25,197 nt of DNA from an uncultured Bacteroidales bacterium (GCA_900542185.1 UQMZ01000050.1:1-25197), one strand, 5' to 3'; counted from the stretch's first letter, positions 13,196 to 20,805 are shown. Numbers and translations: made by a program. The notes: generated by a model not told the origin, from the letters alone.

Positions 13196-13518
13196 CAAAC
13201 GAAGAATATAACAAGAAGAAGCAGGAGTGCTGGGAAGAGTTCAAGCGAACCAACCTCGATGGCGAAGTGCAGTGGCAACCTGTAAGCCGTTACGATGTGT
13301 TCTGTGCCGCTTTCGACCGCGCCTTCGCCCTCGGCAAGCAGGAGAAGGATGCGGAGAAAAAGACATCTGCATTAACCGACAAAGAAGTGTATGCACTTGA
13401 ATCGGCAATCTCTGAGTTGGAATCCCTTATGGATGGAACGTTGGATGAAGATTACCGCAAGGAGAATAAATCCATCATCAATGCGCTCAAACGTATAATC
13501 AAGAAATACGAGAAGTAA
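13192..13518 (+). CDS. hypothetical protein
   Basis: This 108-residue protein is charged and helical throughout. YNKKKQECWEEFKR is followed by SRYDVFCAAFDRAFALGKQ, a block common in phage proteins, and a C-terminal coiled-coil-like pair with YALESAISELESLMDG. No function is known to me. Its stop overlaps the first base of the following ATG (TAATG). Confidence 0.65.
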   Translation: MTNEEYNKKKQECWEEFKRTNLDGEVQWQPVSRYDVFCAAFDRAFALGKQEKDAEKKTSALTDKEVYALESAISELESLMDGTLDEDYRKENKSIINALKRIIKKYEK

Positions 13519-14912
13519 TGAAAGCGCGTAGAAAATCAGACGGCGAGATAATCGAAGTCAGGGAATGGCGTGGTGCTTCCGATGTCATTTACTCCTCGCC
13601 CGACATGAACCAATTCTATCAATCGTCCGACCTTGACTTTAATGTTGACGCGGAGGACACCGTGATTCAAGGTTGGGTGGCGAGAGACGACGGAGAAAGA
13701 TGGCATGAGCGTGAGTTGCATCTATTTACTCGCAATAAGCCCGAAAGACGCAAATTGATGAGTGATTGGATTGGTAGACCCTCAATGATGCTCGACTCCA
13801 GCCTATTCCCCGACCTCACATGGGACTCAGACCCCCGAACCCGTAGAAATAATCCTCAAACGAAAGAAGAAATGAGAGTGCTATATGTATCTCTGAAACC
13901 AAAGTTAATTTCGCTTATCGAAAAGGGCGAGTTGATGGAGATTCAGTTAGTCATTAATCAGTTGTGGACTAAGCGGCTGATTGAGCATGACGGCTTAGTA
14001 GACTATAAGGTTGTTGTTATATCTCAATCGCATAGTTCGGAAAGTCAAAAGGTCGCATATCATATCAAATCAATCTATAAAGATGAGAGAATGACGAGAT
14101 ATGAGCCTAAGCGCATGGAGCCGCACTTCATCATAGAATTAGGCAACAAATATCTTGGCAGTCTTGAATCCTACGAAAAAGTATGTTCTGCCTGTCATAG
14201 ATTACTTCCCTCATCGGAGTTTTTCTATAATGTCAACACTTCCGATAATTGCAGTTGCTCTTGCAAGGAATGTTATGCTGCCGACCAATTATCCAAAAGA
14301 AAGGATAAAGGATTACCTGACTTAGGAGATGATAATATTCTTGATTTGCCAAATGAGCAATGGCGTCCCGTGGTTGGGTATGAGGGATTATATGAGGTAA
14401 GCAATTTAGGACGGGTAAAAAGTTTACCCCGTTATTCATTCCGAAACAACGGAATTGTGCAAAGGATATATGGGAGGTTGATTCATCTAACAAAAGATTC
14501 TCACACTGGGTATTATCGTGTTGTATTATCAAAAGATGGTAGCCAAAAGTTTGTAGGTGTTCATAGGCTCGTTGCGCAAGCGTTCATCCCTAATCCAGAC
14601 AATCTGCCAATCATAAATCATATTGATTGGGATAGAACAAATAATGTCGTTATCCTCGACAAAGATGGTAATGTGATTAAAAGCAACCTCGAATGGTGTA
14701 CGCAAAAGTATAACGCAAATCACGTGGAGTGGGAGAAAACCAAGAGAGTTAAGCCCATAAGACAGCTTGATTTAGATGGCAATGTAATAGCGACATTTAT
14801 TTCATCAGCAGAGGCTTCACGACAAACTGGTATTAGCAGAGCAATGATTTGCGCTTGCTTGAATCACTACTATAAGAATACAAAATGTCCATATAAATGG
14901 GAAAGAATATGA
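13518..14912 (+). CDS. HNH homing endonuclease fused to a phage accessory protein
   Basis: This 464-residue chimera starts (1-55) with KARRKSDGEIIEV and YSSPDMNQFYQSSDLDF, typical of a small Bacteroidales phage protein. Residues 110-220 are unassigned. A Cys cluster follows (CSAC at 223-226, Cys at 245, 247 and 249, CKEC at 249-252), probably a zinc ribbon. NUMOD4 begins at QWRPVVGYEGLYEVSNLGRV (281-300). The HNH nuclease has H349, NHID (367-370) and NLEW (390-393). NUMOD1 lies near 413-462 (RQLDLDGNVIATF). The HNH core has an extra stretch, about 377-388, before NLEW. It would cut DNA at a target site to spread itself. The phage half may still be expressed as part of the chimera. Confidence 0.87.
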   Translation: MKARRKSDGEIIEVREWRGASDVIYSSPDMNQFYQSSDLDFNVDAEDTVIQGWVARDDGERWHERELHLFTRNKPERRKLMSDWIGRPSMMLDSSLFPDLTWDSDPRTRRNNPQTKEEMRVLYVSLKPKLISLIEKGELMEIQLVINQLWTKRLIEHDGLVDYKVVVISQSHSSESQKVAYHIKSIYKDERMTRYEPKRMEPHFIIELGNKYLGSLESYEKVCSACHRLLPSSEFFYNVNTSDNCSCSCKECYAADQLSKRKDKGLPDLGDDNILDLPNEQWRPVVGYEGLYEVSNLGRVKSLPRYSFRNNGIVQRIYGRLIHLTKDSHTGYYRVVLSKDGSQKFVGVHRLVAQAFIPNPDNLPIINHIDWDRTNNVVILDKDGNVIKSNLEWCTQKYNANHVEWEKTKRVKPIRQLDLDGNVIATFISSAEASRQTGISRAMICACLNHYYKNTKCPYKWERI

Positions 14913-15637
14913 AAAAGGAATTACAAGATTATGTGTGGCAAAAATGCGGCCTCCCGAAAGAGTTCAAGGAGGAAGTGAAGAAAGAATGGCTATTAACTGA
15001 TGACGCGGACAGACTTCCGCACGACGCATTTCTGAGGGGCAAATACCAAATGATGCGTGACCTTTTCGGCCTCCACAACCTCACCTCTGACGCGGAGGGA
15101 GAGGAAATGCTTACGGTGAGCCGTAAGAATGTGCAGAAGATGTATTCGTACAACGAAGAGGAACTAACCAAAGACCCAACTAATAAAGGAGCACTCCTTT
15201 TGAAATTACGACTTGATGCCCTTTTCGGCTCCAAGTGTCTGCCCGATGAGGGTACAGATTGTACCCCGGTTGAAGTGGGTGTTGCAGAAAATGCAACCAC
15301 CAGTAATGTTGACAGTCCCGAGGCTAATGTTGACAGCTCGCATGACAATGTTGAGAGCTTAAAACCACTTGGACCCAAAGCAAATTCCGACTATACACCA
15401 AGTCCAAAGTCAGGAGTCCGAATGACCCAATACTATTTCATCAGCTACGTATTTTCGGGAGGAGGCTTCGGAGACTGTCTCATAGACACACAAAGCAACC
15501 CGTCACTGAATGGGCTTAGGACGATGGTTAACGAGAGCGTACATAAACAATACGGCATCACCGGAAATGCCACAATCCTTAACATCCAGTCTTTGAGCGA
15601 GGAAGAGTACAAACAGTTAAAGGGAGAGAAAGAATGA
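14909..15637 (+). CDS. phage protein, possible two-domain fusion
   Basis: This 242-residue protein uses the ATG at 14909, which overlaps the endonuclease stop by 4 nt. The N-terminal domain (1-110) reads FRGK-like DAFLRGKYQMMRDLFGLHN, then SDAEGEEMLTVSRKNVQ and LDALFGSKCLPDEG, all familiar from Bacteroidales phage proteins. A linker with repeated NVDS motifs (about residues 135-150) follows. From residue 172 (MTQYYFISYVFSGGGFGD) a second compact domain runs to the end. The internal ATG at 15422 may be the old start of a separate gene. Function is unknown. Confidence 0.65.
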   Translation: MKKELQDYVWQKCGLPKEFKEEVKKEWLLTDDADRLPHDAFLRGKYQMMRDLFGLHNLTSDAEGEEMLTVSRKNVQKMYSYNEEELTKDPTNKGALLLKLRLDALFGSKCLPDEGTDCTPVEVGVAENATTSNVDSPEANVDSSHDNVESLKPLGPKANSDYTPSPKSGVRMTQYYFISYVFSGGGFGDCLIDTQSNPSLNGLRTMVNESVHKQYGITGNATILNIQSLSEEEYKQLKGEKE

Positions 15638-16029
15638 GACAGATAATTTACAGAGCCAAACGCCTTGATAACGGAGAATGGGTTTATGGCTCGCTCGACT
15701 TGACCGGTGTACATCCCACAATATCATGGCTCCGTACTGATGAGGATGGCGATCAGGTTCCGTGGTTCGCTGCCGTGGAAGATGAAACCATTGGTCAGTT
15801 TACTGGCTTGCTTGACAAGAACGGCAAGGAGATCTACGAGGGCGACTTTGTACGGTACTATGATGATATGGAGGATGAGCTTGTGACGCGCCCTGTGGAA
15901 TACATTGCCGACTACTGCGCGTTCTGCGCCGTGCATCCGAAACGAGACCCAGACGGGATATTCGCCCAATGGGAATACGAGGTGGTGGGAAATATACACG
16001 ATAAAAGGGAGTCAGATGGAGAAGATTAA
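15634..16029 (+). CDS. YopX family protein
   Basis: This 131-residue protein shows the YopX pattern: YRAKRLDNGEWVYGSL at the start, then DETIGQFTGLLDKNGKEIYE (about residues 50-69) and GDFVRYYDD, ending with a VVGNIHD strand. YopX proteins are common in phages and prophages, are assumed soluble and cytoplasmic, and have no established function. The gene overlaps its upstream neighbour by 4 nt and its downstream neighbour by 14 nt. Confidence 0.9.
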   Translation: MRQIIYRAKRLDNGEWVYGSLDLTGVHPTISWLRTDEDGDQVPWFAAVEDETIGQFTGLLDKNGKEIYEGDFVRYYDDMEDELVTRPVEYIADYCAFCAVHPKRDPDGIFAQWEYEVVGNIHDKRESDGED

Positions 16030-16201
16030 CGGAATCATAGTCGATGGCAAAATATACGAGGGTATCAAAGGCGAATGTGGGAAACAATGCTCATTCTACA
16101 ACGATGGCTATTGTTGTCAGATGTTCAGGGAATTTTGCCAATCAGAGGATTGTCACTTCCGCTACTCCCAGGAACTCACAGAAAAAATCAACGGCAAATG
16201 A
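16016..16201 (+). CDS. Cys-rich small protein
   Basis: This 61-residue protein has GGGAGTC upstream as a start signal. After a beta hairpin (INGIIVDGKIYEGI) come seven Cys: CGKQC, YCC, EFC and EDC, a spacing that suggests one or two metal sites. It is one of five Cys-rich mini-proteins in this operon. No named family is recognised. Confidence 0.65.
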   Translation: MEKINGIIVDGKIYEGIKGECGKQCSFYNDGYCCQMFREFCQSEDCHFRYSQELTEKINGK

Positions 16202-16386
16202 ACGAACCGAAAGTAATCAGTGAGAGTAAAGTCAAGTTTTCTGACGATGTAGAGATAACCGTTTGCCTCCTTGATGATGGCAGGCGTATAATTCCCGAAG
16301 ACGATATGCTCAAAGCATTGCAATTCTTAGGCTTCAACGAATCTGAAATCAACCGAATACTGACAGATAAAATCAATAAGATATGA
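16198..16386 (+). CDS. hypothetical small protein
   Basis: This 62-residue protein overlaps both neighbours by 4 nt. It has a beta strand region (VKFSDDVEITVCLLDDGR) followed by a helix with EDDMLKALQFLGFNESEINR. This fold pattern, strand-strand-helix, is common in small phage regulators, but I see no DNA-binding signature. Confidence 0.65.
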   Translation: MNEPKVISESKVKFSDDVEITVCLLDDGRRIIPEDDMLKALQFLGFNESEINRILTDKINKI

Positions 16387-16847
16387 GAACAGAAATAGCA
16401 ACCACATACGACCAGAGCAAGAGGCTCATGGACTGCGGAGTGCCGGCTGACACGGCGGATATGTTCTATCAAACGCCTATAACGGCTTCACAAAAGGCGA
16501 CAAGAGAGGATATACTTTTAGTAAGGAAGGCAGACAAGACGTTGTTTGATACCGATATTCCTGCGTGGAGCCTCAGTGCCTTGCTCGAACTTCTGCCGAG
16601 TTATTTAGAGGATTTCCCATTCACAAAATGGATAAAGCCTTTCGGCGATGGCGAGATTTGCGAGAAAGACCACGAAAGCACACTTAGTGGCTATGTAAGA
16701 CTGTATCGTAGCGAAACGCATTGGATTGTAGACTACGATTGGGACGGCTTCATGGGTACGCTTCCTCAGTCTGAGAATCCTATCGAAGCCTGCGTGAGAG
16801 CTATTGAACTGTTATACGCAAATGGATATAAATTCAACGAGCTATGA
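16383..16847 (+). CDS. conserved phage protein
   Basis: This 154-residue protein resembles a family seen in Bacteroidales phages. It has QSKRLMDCGVPADTADMFY at the N-terminus, PAWSLSALLELLPSYL in the middle, and NPIEACVRAIELLYANGYKF at the C-terminus. A WIVDYDWDGF strand pair lies between. Members are annotated hypothetical to my knowledge. The helix ends suggest a compact alpha/beta fold. It overlaps both neighbours by 4 nt. Confidence 0.75.
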   Translation: MRTEIATTYDQSKRLMDCGVPADTADMFYQTPITASQKATREDILLVRKADKTLFDTDIPAWSLSALLELLPSYLEDFPFTKWIKPFGDGEICEKDHESTLSGYVRLYRSETHWIVDYDWDGFMGTLPQSENPIEACVRAIELLYANGYKFNEL

Positions 16848-17029
16848 AGAAACCAGACTGTCAATTCTACTGCAAAGGTGGATGGTGTGGCAAATGCCAT
16901 GACGAGGTTGTGGAGATAACCCACAATCATGTGAGCAAAAGAATCGTATGCGTCCGTTGCTCCGAACTACATCGCAGATGGAAGGGCAAATGCGATTATT
17001 ACCAACTGAGAAAACCAAATAAGATATGA
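16844..17029 (+). CDS. Cys-rich small protein, probable zinc-binding
   Basis: This 61-residue protein has three Cys pairs or near-pairs: CQFYC at 6-10, CGKC at 15-18 and CVRC at 36-39, plus C49. The spacing fits two zinc knuckles. It is very basic (His, Lys, Arg), consistent with nucleic-acid binding. It overlaps both neighbours by 4 nt. No named family is recognised. Confidence 0.65.
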   Translation: MKKPDCQFYCKGGWCGKCHDEVVEITHNHVSKRIVCVRCSELHRRWKGKCDYYQLRKPNKI

Positions 17030-17289
17030 AACCCTACCGAATAAAGCATATCCCCACGGGGCTGTACTATAAGCCCGGAAAAGCGAATCTGAGCAAGAAA
17101 GGCAAGGTCTATTTGGATGGATCCAGCGTCCTGAGTAACTCTGGTAGCACCATCATCGTGAGCATACGCAAATGCTCCAGGATACACGAGGCTACCAAAG
17201 ACAAAATCCAATGGGAGGATGCGCGATTTATGTATGGCTACATGATTGCCAAACTCCCTACAACTGAATTTGAAAAGGAAGAATTATGA
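17026..17289 (+). CDS. hypothetical small basic protein
   Basis: This 87-residue protein opens YRIKHIPTGLYYKPGKANLSKKGKVYLD (in two blocks), a beta-rich pattern that I have seen in small proteins of Bacteroides phages. A strand-rich middle, STIIVSIRK, and an acidic end follow. Nothing points to a catalytic role. Confidence 0.7.
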   Translation: MKPYRIKHIPTGLYYKPGKANLSKKGKVYLDGSSVLSNSGSTIIVSIRKCSRIHEATKDKIQWEDARFMYGYMIAKLPTTEFEKEEL

Positions 17290-17537
17290 AGAAACTGACC
17301 CTAACCCTCCTCGCCCTGCTTGTCCTGACGCTGACGGGGTGCAAAAAGCCTACGCCGGAGGAAAGACAACAGATACAAGAGAGATTACAACAAATAGATG
17401 ATAAAAACCGGCGTGACGACCTCCATACGGTAGAGTATAATGGTCATTCCTATATCATCTATCAGGGCCGCTACAAGGGCGGCATCACCCACGACCCGGA
17501 CTGCCCGTGCCGGGAGAAAGGAGGGAGCCATGAGTAA
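17286..17537 (+). CDS. small lipoprotein
   Basis: This 83-residue protein has a clear lipoprotein signal: KK at 2-3, a hydrophobic run (4-16), and lipobox LTGC with C19 as the lipidation site. After that comes a charged helix with EERQQIQERLQQIDDKN and a small domain with YNGHSYIIYQ and HDPDCPC. It should be anchored in a membrane facing the periplasm. Superinfection exclusion and outer-membrane spanin roles are both possible. No partner inner-membrane protein is obviously paired with it. Confidence 0.8.
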   Translation: MKKLTLTLLALLVLTLTGCKKPTPEERQQIQERLQQIDDKNRRDDLHTVEYNGHSYIIYQGRYKGGITHDPDCPCREKGGSHE

Positions 17538-17820
17538 ATACAATTCCAACCTCAGAACTACCGATGACCTTTATAATCAGGCTTACAAGTTCTATCAGCA
17601 GACGTTCAATTCCAGCCCCCTTGATGTAAGAACTTTGGGAGCATTGGGTGATTGCATCTGTGTAATCCGAGAAGCTATGATATACCTCAGTGATTACAGC
17701 GAGTTAATACCGCCTAAATTAGAGCAAGCAATGAAACGGCGCATCAAACTGCATAAAGAATGTGCCATAAAGTATTACAACGAGCTGAACGGAGACCACA
17801 ACCACGTTAAACTTGACTGA
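17530..17820 (+). CDS. hypothetical helical protein
   Basis: This 96-residue protein starts at an ATG with GGAGGGAGCC upstream, overlapping the lipoprotein by 8 nt. It is helical: TDDLYNQAYKFYQQTF, DVRTLGALGDCICVIREAM and a C-terminal basic helix. No named family. It is followed by a less certain short frame. Confidence 0.65.
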   Translation: MSKYNSNLRTTDDLYNQAYKFYQQTFNSSPLDVRTLGALGDCICVIREAMIYLSDYSELIPPKLEQAMKRRIKLHKECAIKYYNELNGDHNHVKLD

Positions 17821-17822
17821 GA

Positions 17823-17939
17823 ATGACGAGAGAGGAAGCGATACATGACGACTTCGGTATTTGGCGAAGTTTGACAAAATTAGGAAGAAAAGGAAATGAC
17901 AGTAAAAGAACTAAAAGAAGCCCTCAGCAATATTACTGA
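17823..17939 (+). CDS. possible very short ORF or gene remnant
   Basis: This 38-residue frame begins MTREEAIHDDFGIWRSL, which looks like real protein, then turns into a basic low-quality tail overlapping the next gene by 44 nt. It may be the remnant of a longer gene truncated near 17880, or spurious. There is no good Shine-Dalgarno site. Confidence 0.25.
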   Translation: MTREEAIHDDFGIWRSLTKLGRKGNDSKRTKRSPQQYY

Positions 17940-18072
17940 TGATGCGGAAGTATTGCTGTTCGAGACCGAGGACTGGCAATGCGATGCCGTGAATCAGTCA
18001 TACCGCTTGGATTGCGAATATCTTTATAGCGGAAATGATACAAACAGAATTTTATTCTTGAAACCGGTTTGA
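17896..18072 (+). CDS. hypothetical small protein
   Basis: This 58-residue protein is preceded by AAAAGGAA. It opens TVKELKEALSNITDDAEVLL, a common start for small phage proteins in which a helix leads into a strand; then comes a short middle and the strand NRILFLKPV. The pattern alone makes a real gene likely. The function is unknown. Confidence 0.65.
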   Translation: MTVKELKEALSNITDDAEVLLFETEDWQCDAVNQSYRLDCEYLYSGNDTNRILFLKPV

Positions 18073-18076
18073 GATT

Positions 18077-18229
18077 ATGAAAAAGAAACACCGCAGAGCC
18101 GTGTTATATGGCATTGAAGCTATCTTAGCTCCATTTATGGCAATCGCTATAATCTTCGAGCTGCCATGTAAAGGTTCGGATAAGCTATACGATTGGCTCA
18201 AAACAAAACTGAGAGTATATGACGATTAA
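18077..18229 (+). CDS. small membrane protein
   Basis: This 50-residue protein has a basic N-terminus (KKKHRR) and one membrane segment (about residues 9-28, VLYGIEAILAPFMAIAIIF). A short charged tail follows (KLYDWLKTKLRVYDD). This is an N-in single-pass layout. It lies 4 nt after the previous stop and overlaps the next gene by 11 nt. Confidence 0.6.
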   Translation: MKKKHRRAVLYGIEAILAPFMAIAIIFELPCKGSDKLYDWLKTKLRVYDD

Positions 18230-18380
18230 AGACCTTGTAGACGCATCTGACGGCTTCGGCCCTTATTGGCCGAATGTACAGATTCTTATCAACGGCAAGC
18301 CCGTAGACAATGTTTCTTGCGGAACTATAGCCGGAACAGGACAGTTTATGATCAATTTGCAGAGTTATGACCCAGACTAA
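18219..18380 (+). CDS. hypothetical small protein
   Basis: This 53-residue protein opens MTIKDLVDASDGFGPYWPNV, then VQILINGKPVDNV and a short end. It resembles the gene at 17896 in its helix-then-strand opening (MT[VI]K[ED]L). The two may be distant paralogues, but the later parts differ. It overlaps neighbours on both sides. Confidence 0.6.
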   Translation: MTIKDLVDASDGFGPYWPNVQILINGKPVDNVSCGTIAGTGQFMINLQSYDPD

Positions 18381-18516
18381 GCAGACCCCGAGCGGGTGCA
18401 AGCACTACAACGGTGGCAAATGCGATGATGGGTCGCATGTAATTGACAGAAACAGACGTTGCATACTCAGTGTGTGGTGTCTGGGTGCTGATTGCCCCGA
18501 CTATCAACCCAAATAG
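18367..18516 (+). CDS. Cys-rich mini-protein, tandem family copy 1
   Basis: This 49-residue protein has five Cys: GCKHYNGGKC near 10-19, C32, C38, and C43 in ADCPDYQPK at the end. The first of three adjacent related mini-genes. The end TATCAACCCAAA of the DNA is repeated 157 nt downstream at the end of the next copy. Probably metal-binding, by Cys spacing only. Confidence 0.65.
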   Translation: MTQTKQTPSGCKHYNGGKCDDGSHVIDRNRRCILSVWCLGADCPDYQPK

Positions 18517-18523
18517 AAGAAAA

Positions 18524-18691
18524 ATGAAAAAGAATAATTGCAGGCATTTCAGCAAGCGAGGTCTACTCGGATGGTTTATAACCCATCTTAATGGATGTGA
18601 TGGCGCAAGCGGTCTCGACTCTTGTCTATACGAGGACAGACAACATTTATGCCCCCATTATCAACCCAAAGAGAAGAACGATGGAGAATGA
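18524..18691 (+). CDS. Cys-rich mini-protein, tandem family copy 2
   Basis: This 55-residue protein has CRHFSKRG at the start, GC at 24-25, C34, and LCPHYQPKEKNDGE at the end. Its last residues exist because the TAG that ends copy 1 is GAG here, which adds a short acidic tail. It overlaps copy 3 by 11 nt. Confidence 0.65.
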   Translation: MKKNNCRHFSKRGLLGWFITHLNGCDGASGLDSCLYEDRQHLCPHYQPKEKNDGE

Positions 18692-18830
18692 CTGCTCAAA
18701 CCTCTATGATGGCCGTCTGTGCTATCTGACGTTCCATAAACATGAACGCGCCCTTGTAGGATATGTCTGTGCTTATCCGCACAACTGCAAGGAGTGTAAG
18801 GATTATAAATCAAAAGAAAAAATACAATGA
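18681..18830 (+). CDS. Cys-rich mini-protein, tandem family copy 3
   Basis: This 49-residue protein has DCSNLYDGRLCYL at the start, then VCAYPHNCKECKDYKSK. The order (Cys, aromatic, Gly, Cys, then a C-terminal Cys cluster and Tyr-Lys) matches the two upstream copies, though with only weak identity. It ends in CAATGA, overlapping the next gene by 4 nt. Confidence 0.6.
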   Translation: MENDCSNLYDGRLCYLTFHKHERALVGYVCAYPHNCKECKDYKSKEKIQ

Positions 18831-19483
18831 AGAAAACTGAATACACCCCGAAGCGTAAATGGCGCATCGAATGTACCGAAGAAAAACTGAGGCTCATTGC
18901 CTCGATGGTGGAGGATATTACACGATTCATCGGCGGACAGCCGCAGATGATGAACTGCCTTACGATGTTCGACAACGGCAACGACATAGGAGAGTATATG
19001 CACGACAACGTGCGCCCGATGATGAATCTCGGAATGAAAGGCGATTGCGTATGCTGGAACGGACGCGACACGACCAACAAGTACGTCCGCAGGGAAGTCG
19101 CGCAAGGTTATGCCACGTACAAGTCCATTCTTGCAGGATTGGCAAACGAATACGATTGGCACAACGTACATTCGGGCACACCGCTTACCTGCGAGGACGG
19201 CGGCGAACTGATGGACGTGCGCCCCGTTGATGAAACCGAACCCGAAGCCGTGGATTATTGGACGGCGACAGACCCGGATGGCCGGCAGTTGACGTTCAGG
19301 TCCAAACCCGTGCGCCGTGAATATGCCAGCGGTTGGACTTGGGAGCCATCGGCGGGAGGAGCGTACATCGGCACGGAGGGGACCAAGCCTCTGATTGAAA
19401 TGCTCGGACTCCCGCAACTGACTTGGGACGACGAGCCGTATAAGTTTACGGTGTTAAAAACTAAGAAAGATGGAAATGACTGA
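18827..19483 (+). CDS. hypothetical phage protein
   Basis: This 218-residue protein starts EYTPKRKWRIECTEEKLRLI and SMVEDITRFIGGQPQM, then has a central block MNLGMKGDCVCWNGRD and NKYVRREVAQGYATYKSIL. This arrangement is familiar from phage proteins, often annotated hypothetical. From about residue 110 come DW.NVHSGTPLTCEDGGEL-type loops, and the C-terminal 80 residues look like a separate beta domain. The function is unknown. Confidence 0.7.
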   Translation: MKKTEYTPKRKWRIECTEEKLRLIASMVEDITRFIGGQPQMMNCLTMFDNGNDIGEYMHDNVRPMMNLGMKGDCVCWNGRDTTNKYVRREVAQGYATYKSILAGLANEYDWHNVHSGTPLTCEDGGELMDVRPVDETEPEAVDYWTATDPDGRQLTFRSKPVRREYASGWTWEPSAGGAYIGTEGTKPLIEMLGLPQLTWDDEPYKFTVLKTKKDGND

Positions 19484-19973
19484 CTATGTGAGCTATGACT
19501 TGGCTCTGAAATTAAAGGCGTGCGGATTCGATGAGCCGTGCGACCATTACTATGAAGCAACTCATTGGGAAAGGACAGCTTGTTTCCCATTAAAGAGAAA
19601 AGAACCGGAACGGTACAAGACATATAAGACACTTGTCAAAAAAACGCCCGAAATAAATCTTAGAGAAGAATATGGTATAACTAACAGCGTCTTTGTTAGC
19701 CGAGAAGATGTTATTAACCTCACCCCAAATGATGGTGTTATTCGTCGTAGCGTTTTTGCATCTGCGCCGACTTTGGCTCACGCCCAGAAGTGGCTGCGGG
19801 AGAAAAGGGGAATAGATGTCGATGTGCGAACTACTAAAATACCCAAGAGGAAATACGGATATGTGGTGTACGATAAAACACAACACTTCTCGCACGAGGA
19901 ATACTGCGCCTATGAGCAAGCCCTTTCTGTCGGAATCTCTGCCGCGCTGGAACTGATAAAGAAAGGAGAGTGA
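19470..19973 (+). CDS. conserved phage protein
   Basis: This 167-residue protein opens VSYDLALKLKACGFDEPCDHYYE. The middle holds SAPTLAHAQKWLREKRGIDVDV (two blocks), then KYGYVVYD, and it ends YEQALSVGISAALELI. All three blocks are typical of a family found in Bacteroides phages and prophages. The function is unknown. An extended loop (about residues 35-90) is longer than I expect. The alternative start at 19476 is only two residues later. Confidence 0.75.
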   Translation: MEMTDYVSYDLALKLKACGFDEPCDHYYEATHWERTACFPLKRKEPERYKTYKTLVKKTPEINLREEYGITNSVFVSREDVINLTPNDGVIRRSVFASAPTLAHAQKWLREKRGIDVDVRTTKIPKRKYGYVVYDKTQHFSHEEYCAYEQALSVGISAALELIKKGE

Positions 19974-19976
19974 GAG

Positions 19977-20282
19977 ATGGGTAAGTGCCGTACTTACAAA
20001 TGTCATGCCTCCTGTTGCTATAATTTGCCATTACCCGTCGGCTTGATCGACCGCTTCTCCGACAAGATTGTGACACCTGTAATAAGCCGGATAAAACTGC
20101 CGCTATCAGGGAACATTCCCGAGGTCTCGGAACTTGTCAGCACATCGGATGATTTAAGCAAGAATAAATGTCCGTTTCTACGAACGGACTACAAATGCAA
20201 CATCTACGAGCATCGTCCTCTTATATGCCGAAAGTTTGGCGAGGGCGGACACCCGATGCTGATATGTAGATACCGTAAATAG
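19977..20282 (+). CDS. YkgJ-like Cys-cluster protein
   Basis: This 101-residue protein carries the YkgJ-type metal cluster. C9, C13 and C14 (CHASCC) and C4 lie near the start, and C65, C74 and C84 lie in NKCPFLRTDYKCNIYEHRPLICRKFG, with C97 near the end. The family is thought to bind zinc or iron, and some members are linked to redox or modification enzymes, though that is unconfirmed. GGAGAGTGAGAG is upstream of the start. It is the last gene of the + strand operon. Confidence 0.82.
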   Translation: MGKCRTYKCHASCCYNLPLPVGLIDRFSDKIVTPVISRIKLPLSGNIPEVSELVSTSDDLSKNKCPFLRTDYKCNIYEHRPLICRKFGEGGHPMLICRYRK

Positions 20283-20285
20283 CAA

Positions 20286-20309
20286 GAGTCGCAAGTTTCC
20301 CTGCGACTC
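20286..20309. terminator. hairpin between the convergent operons
   Basis: GAGTCGCA (20286-20293) pairs perfectly with TGCGACTC (20302-20309). On the minus strand it is followed by TTGCTATTT, so it may be a weak terminator for the leftward genes. On the + strand it is followed by a much stronger hairpin. Confidence 0.4.
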
Positions 20310-20322
20310 CCACACAGATATG

Positions 20323-20353
20323 CGCCTGCCCTCAAAAGGGGCGGGCGTTTTTT
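20323..20353 (+). terminator. strong intrinsic terminator of the accessory operon
   Basis: CGCCTGCCC (20323-20331) pairs with GGGCGGGCG (20339-20347) with one T-G wobble, followed by TTTTTT. The wobble pair works on the + strand. It ends the long + strand operon and protects the leftward genes from read-through. Confidence 0.85.
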
Positions 20354-20355
20354 GT

Positions 20356-20799
20356 TTATGCCCCCATGAGGGATTTTATTTCAAGCAGATCGTCTGCGGT
20401 TATCGTTATCTTTCCGAGGTCGCCGAAAATCATGTCAAGGAACACGTTGTGCGGTATATTGATTGTAACCGCTCCTTTGCCATATTCTATGCCGAACGAG
20501 CCAATCTCGGCATACGCAACATCCATTTCCTTAAACATCGTTACGGCATCGTCTATCAGCATATCCGTGTCAATGTTACCATCCTTGTCGGCCACGAACA
20601 TCGACAGACTGTCTACCATTGAATTTATGCGCTTGTCCTCGCGCTCCATATAGTTGTTCAGTCCGCGTTTCAGATACACCGAGGCGGCTTTCAGTCGCGG
20701 ACGGCTCGCGGATAATTCGTCAATCTTTCCATACGCCCATTTGCGCACGGCGTTTTTGAGGTCGCCCGTAAGTTTAGCGGTTTCTTCTTTCAGATACAT
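20356..20799 (-). CDS. hypothetical protein, last gene of the leftward operon
   Basis: This 147-residue protein opens YLKEETAKLTGDLKNAVRKW, then LSASRPRLKAASVYLKRGL, typical of a Bacteroidales phage gene I know from contigs without function. The C-terminal half reads SFGIEYGKGAVTINIPHN, then LGKITITADDLLEI. It is probably soluble. It lies 6 nt after the preceding gene. Confidence 0.65.
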   Translation of the reverse strand: MYLKEETAKLTGDLKNAVRKWAYGKIDELSASRPRLKAASVYLKRGLNNYMEREDKRINSMVDSLSMFVADKDGNIDTDMLIDDAVTMFKEMDVAYAEIGSFGIEYGKGAVTINIPHNVFLDMIFGDLGKITITADDLLEIKSLMGA

Positions 20800-20805
20800 G
20801 GTCGT

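Noticed and set aside
13192..14912. Group I intron around the HNH endonuclease
   Set aside because: The endonuclease is in frame with the N-terminal phage domain and there is no noncoding flanking sequence that could fold as an intron.
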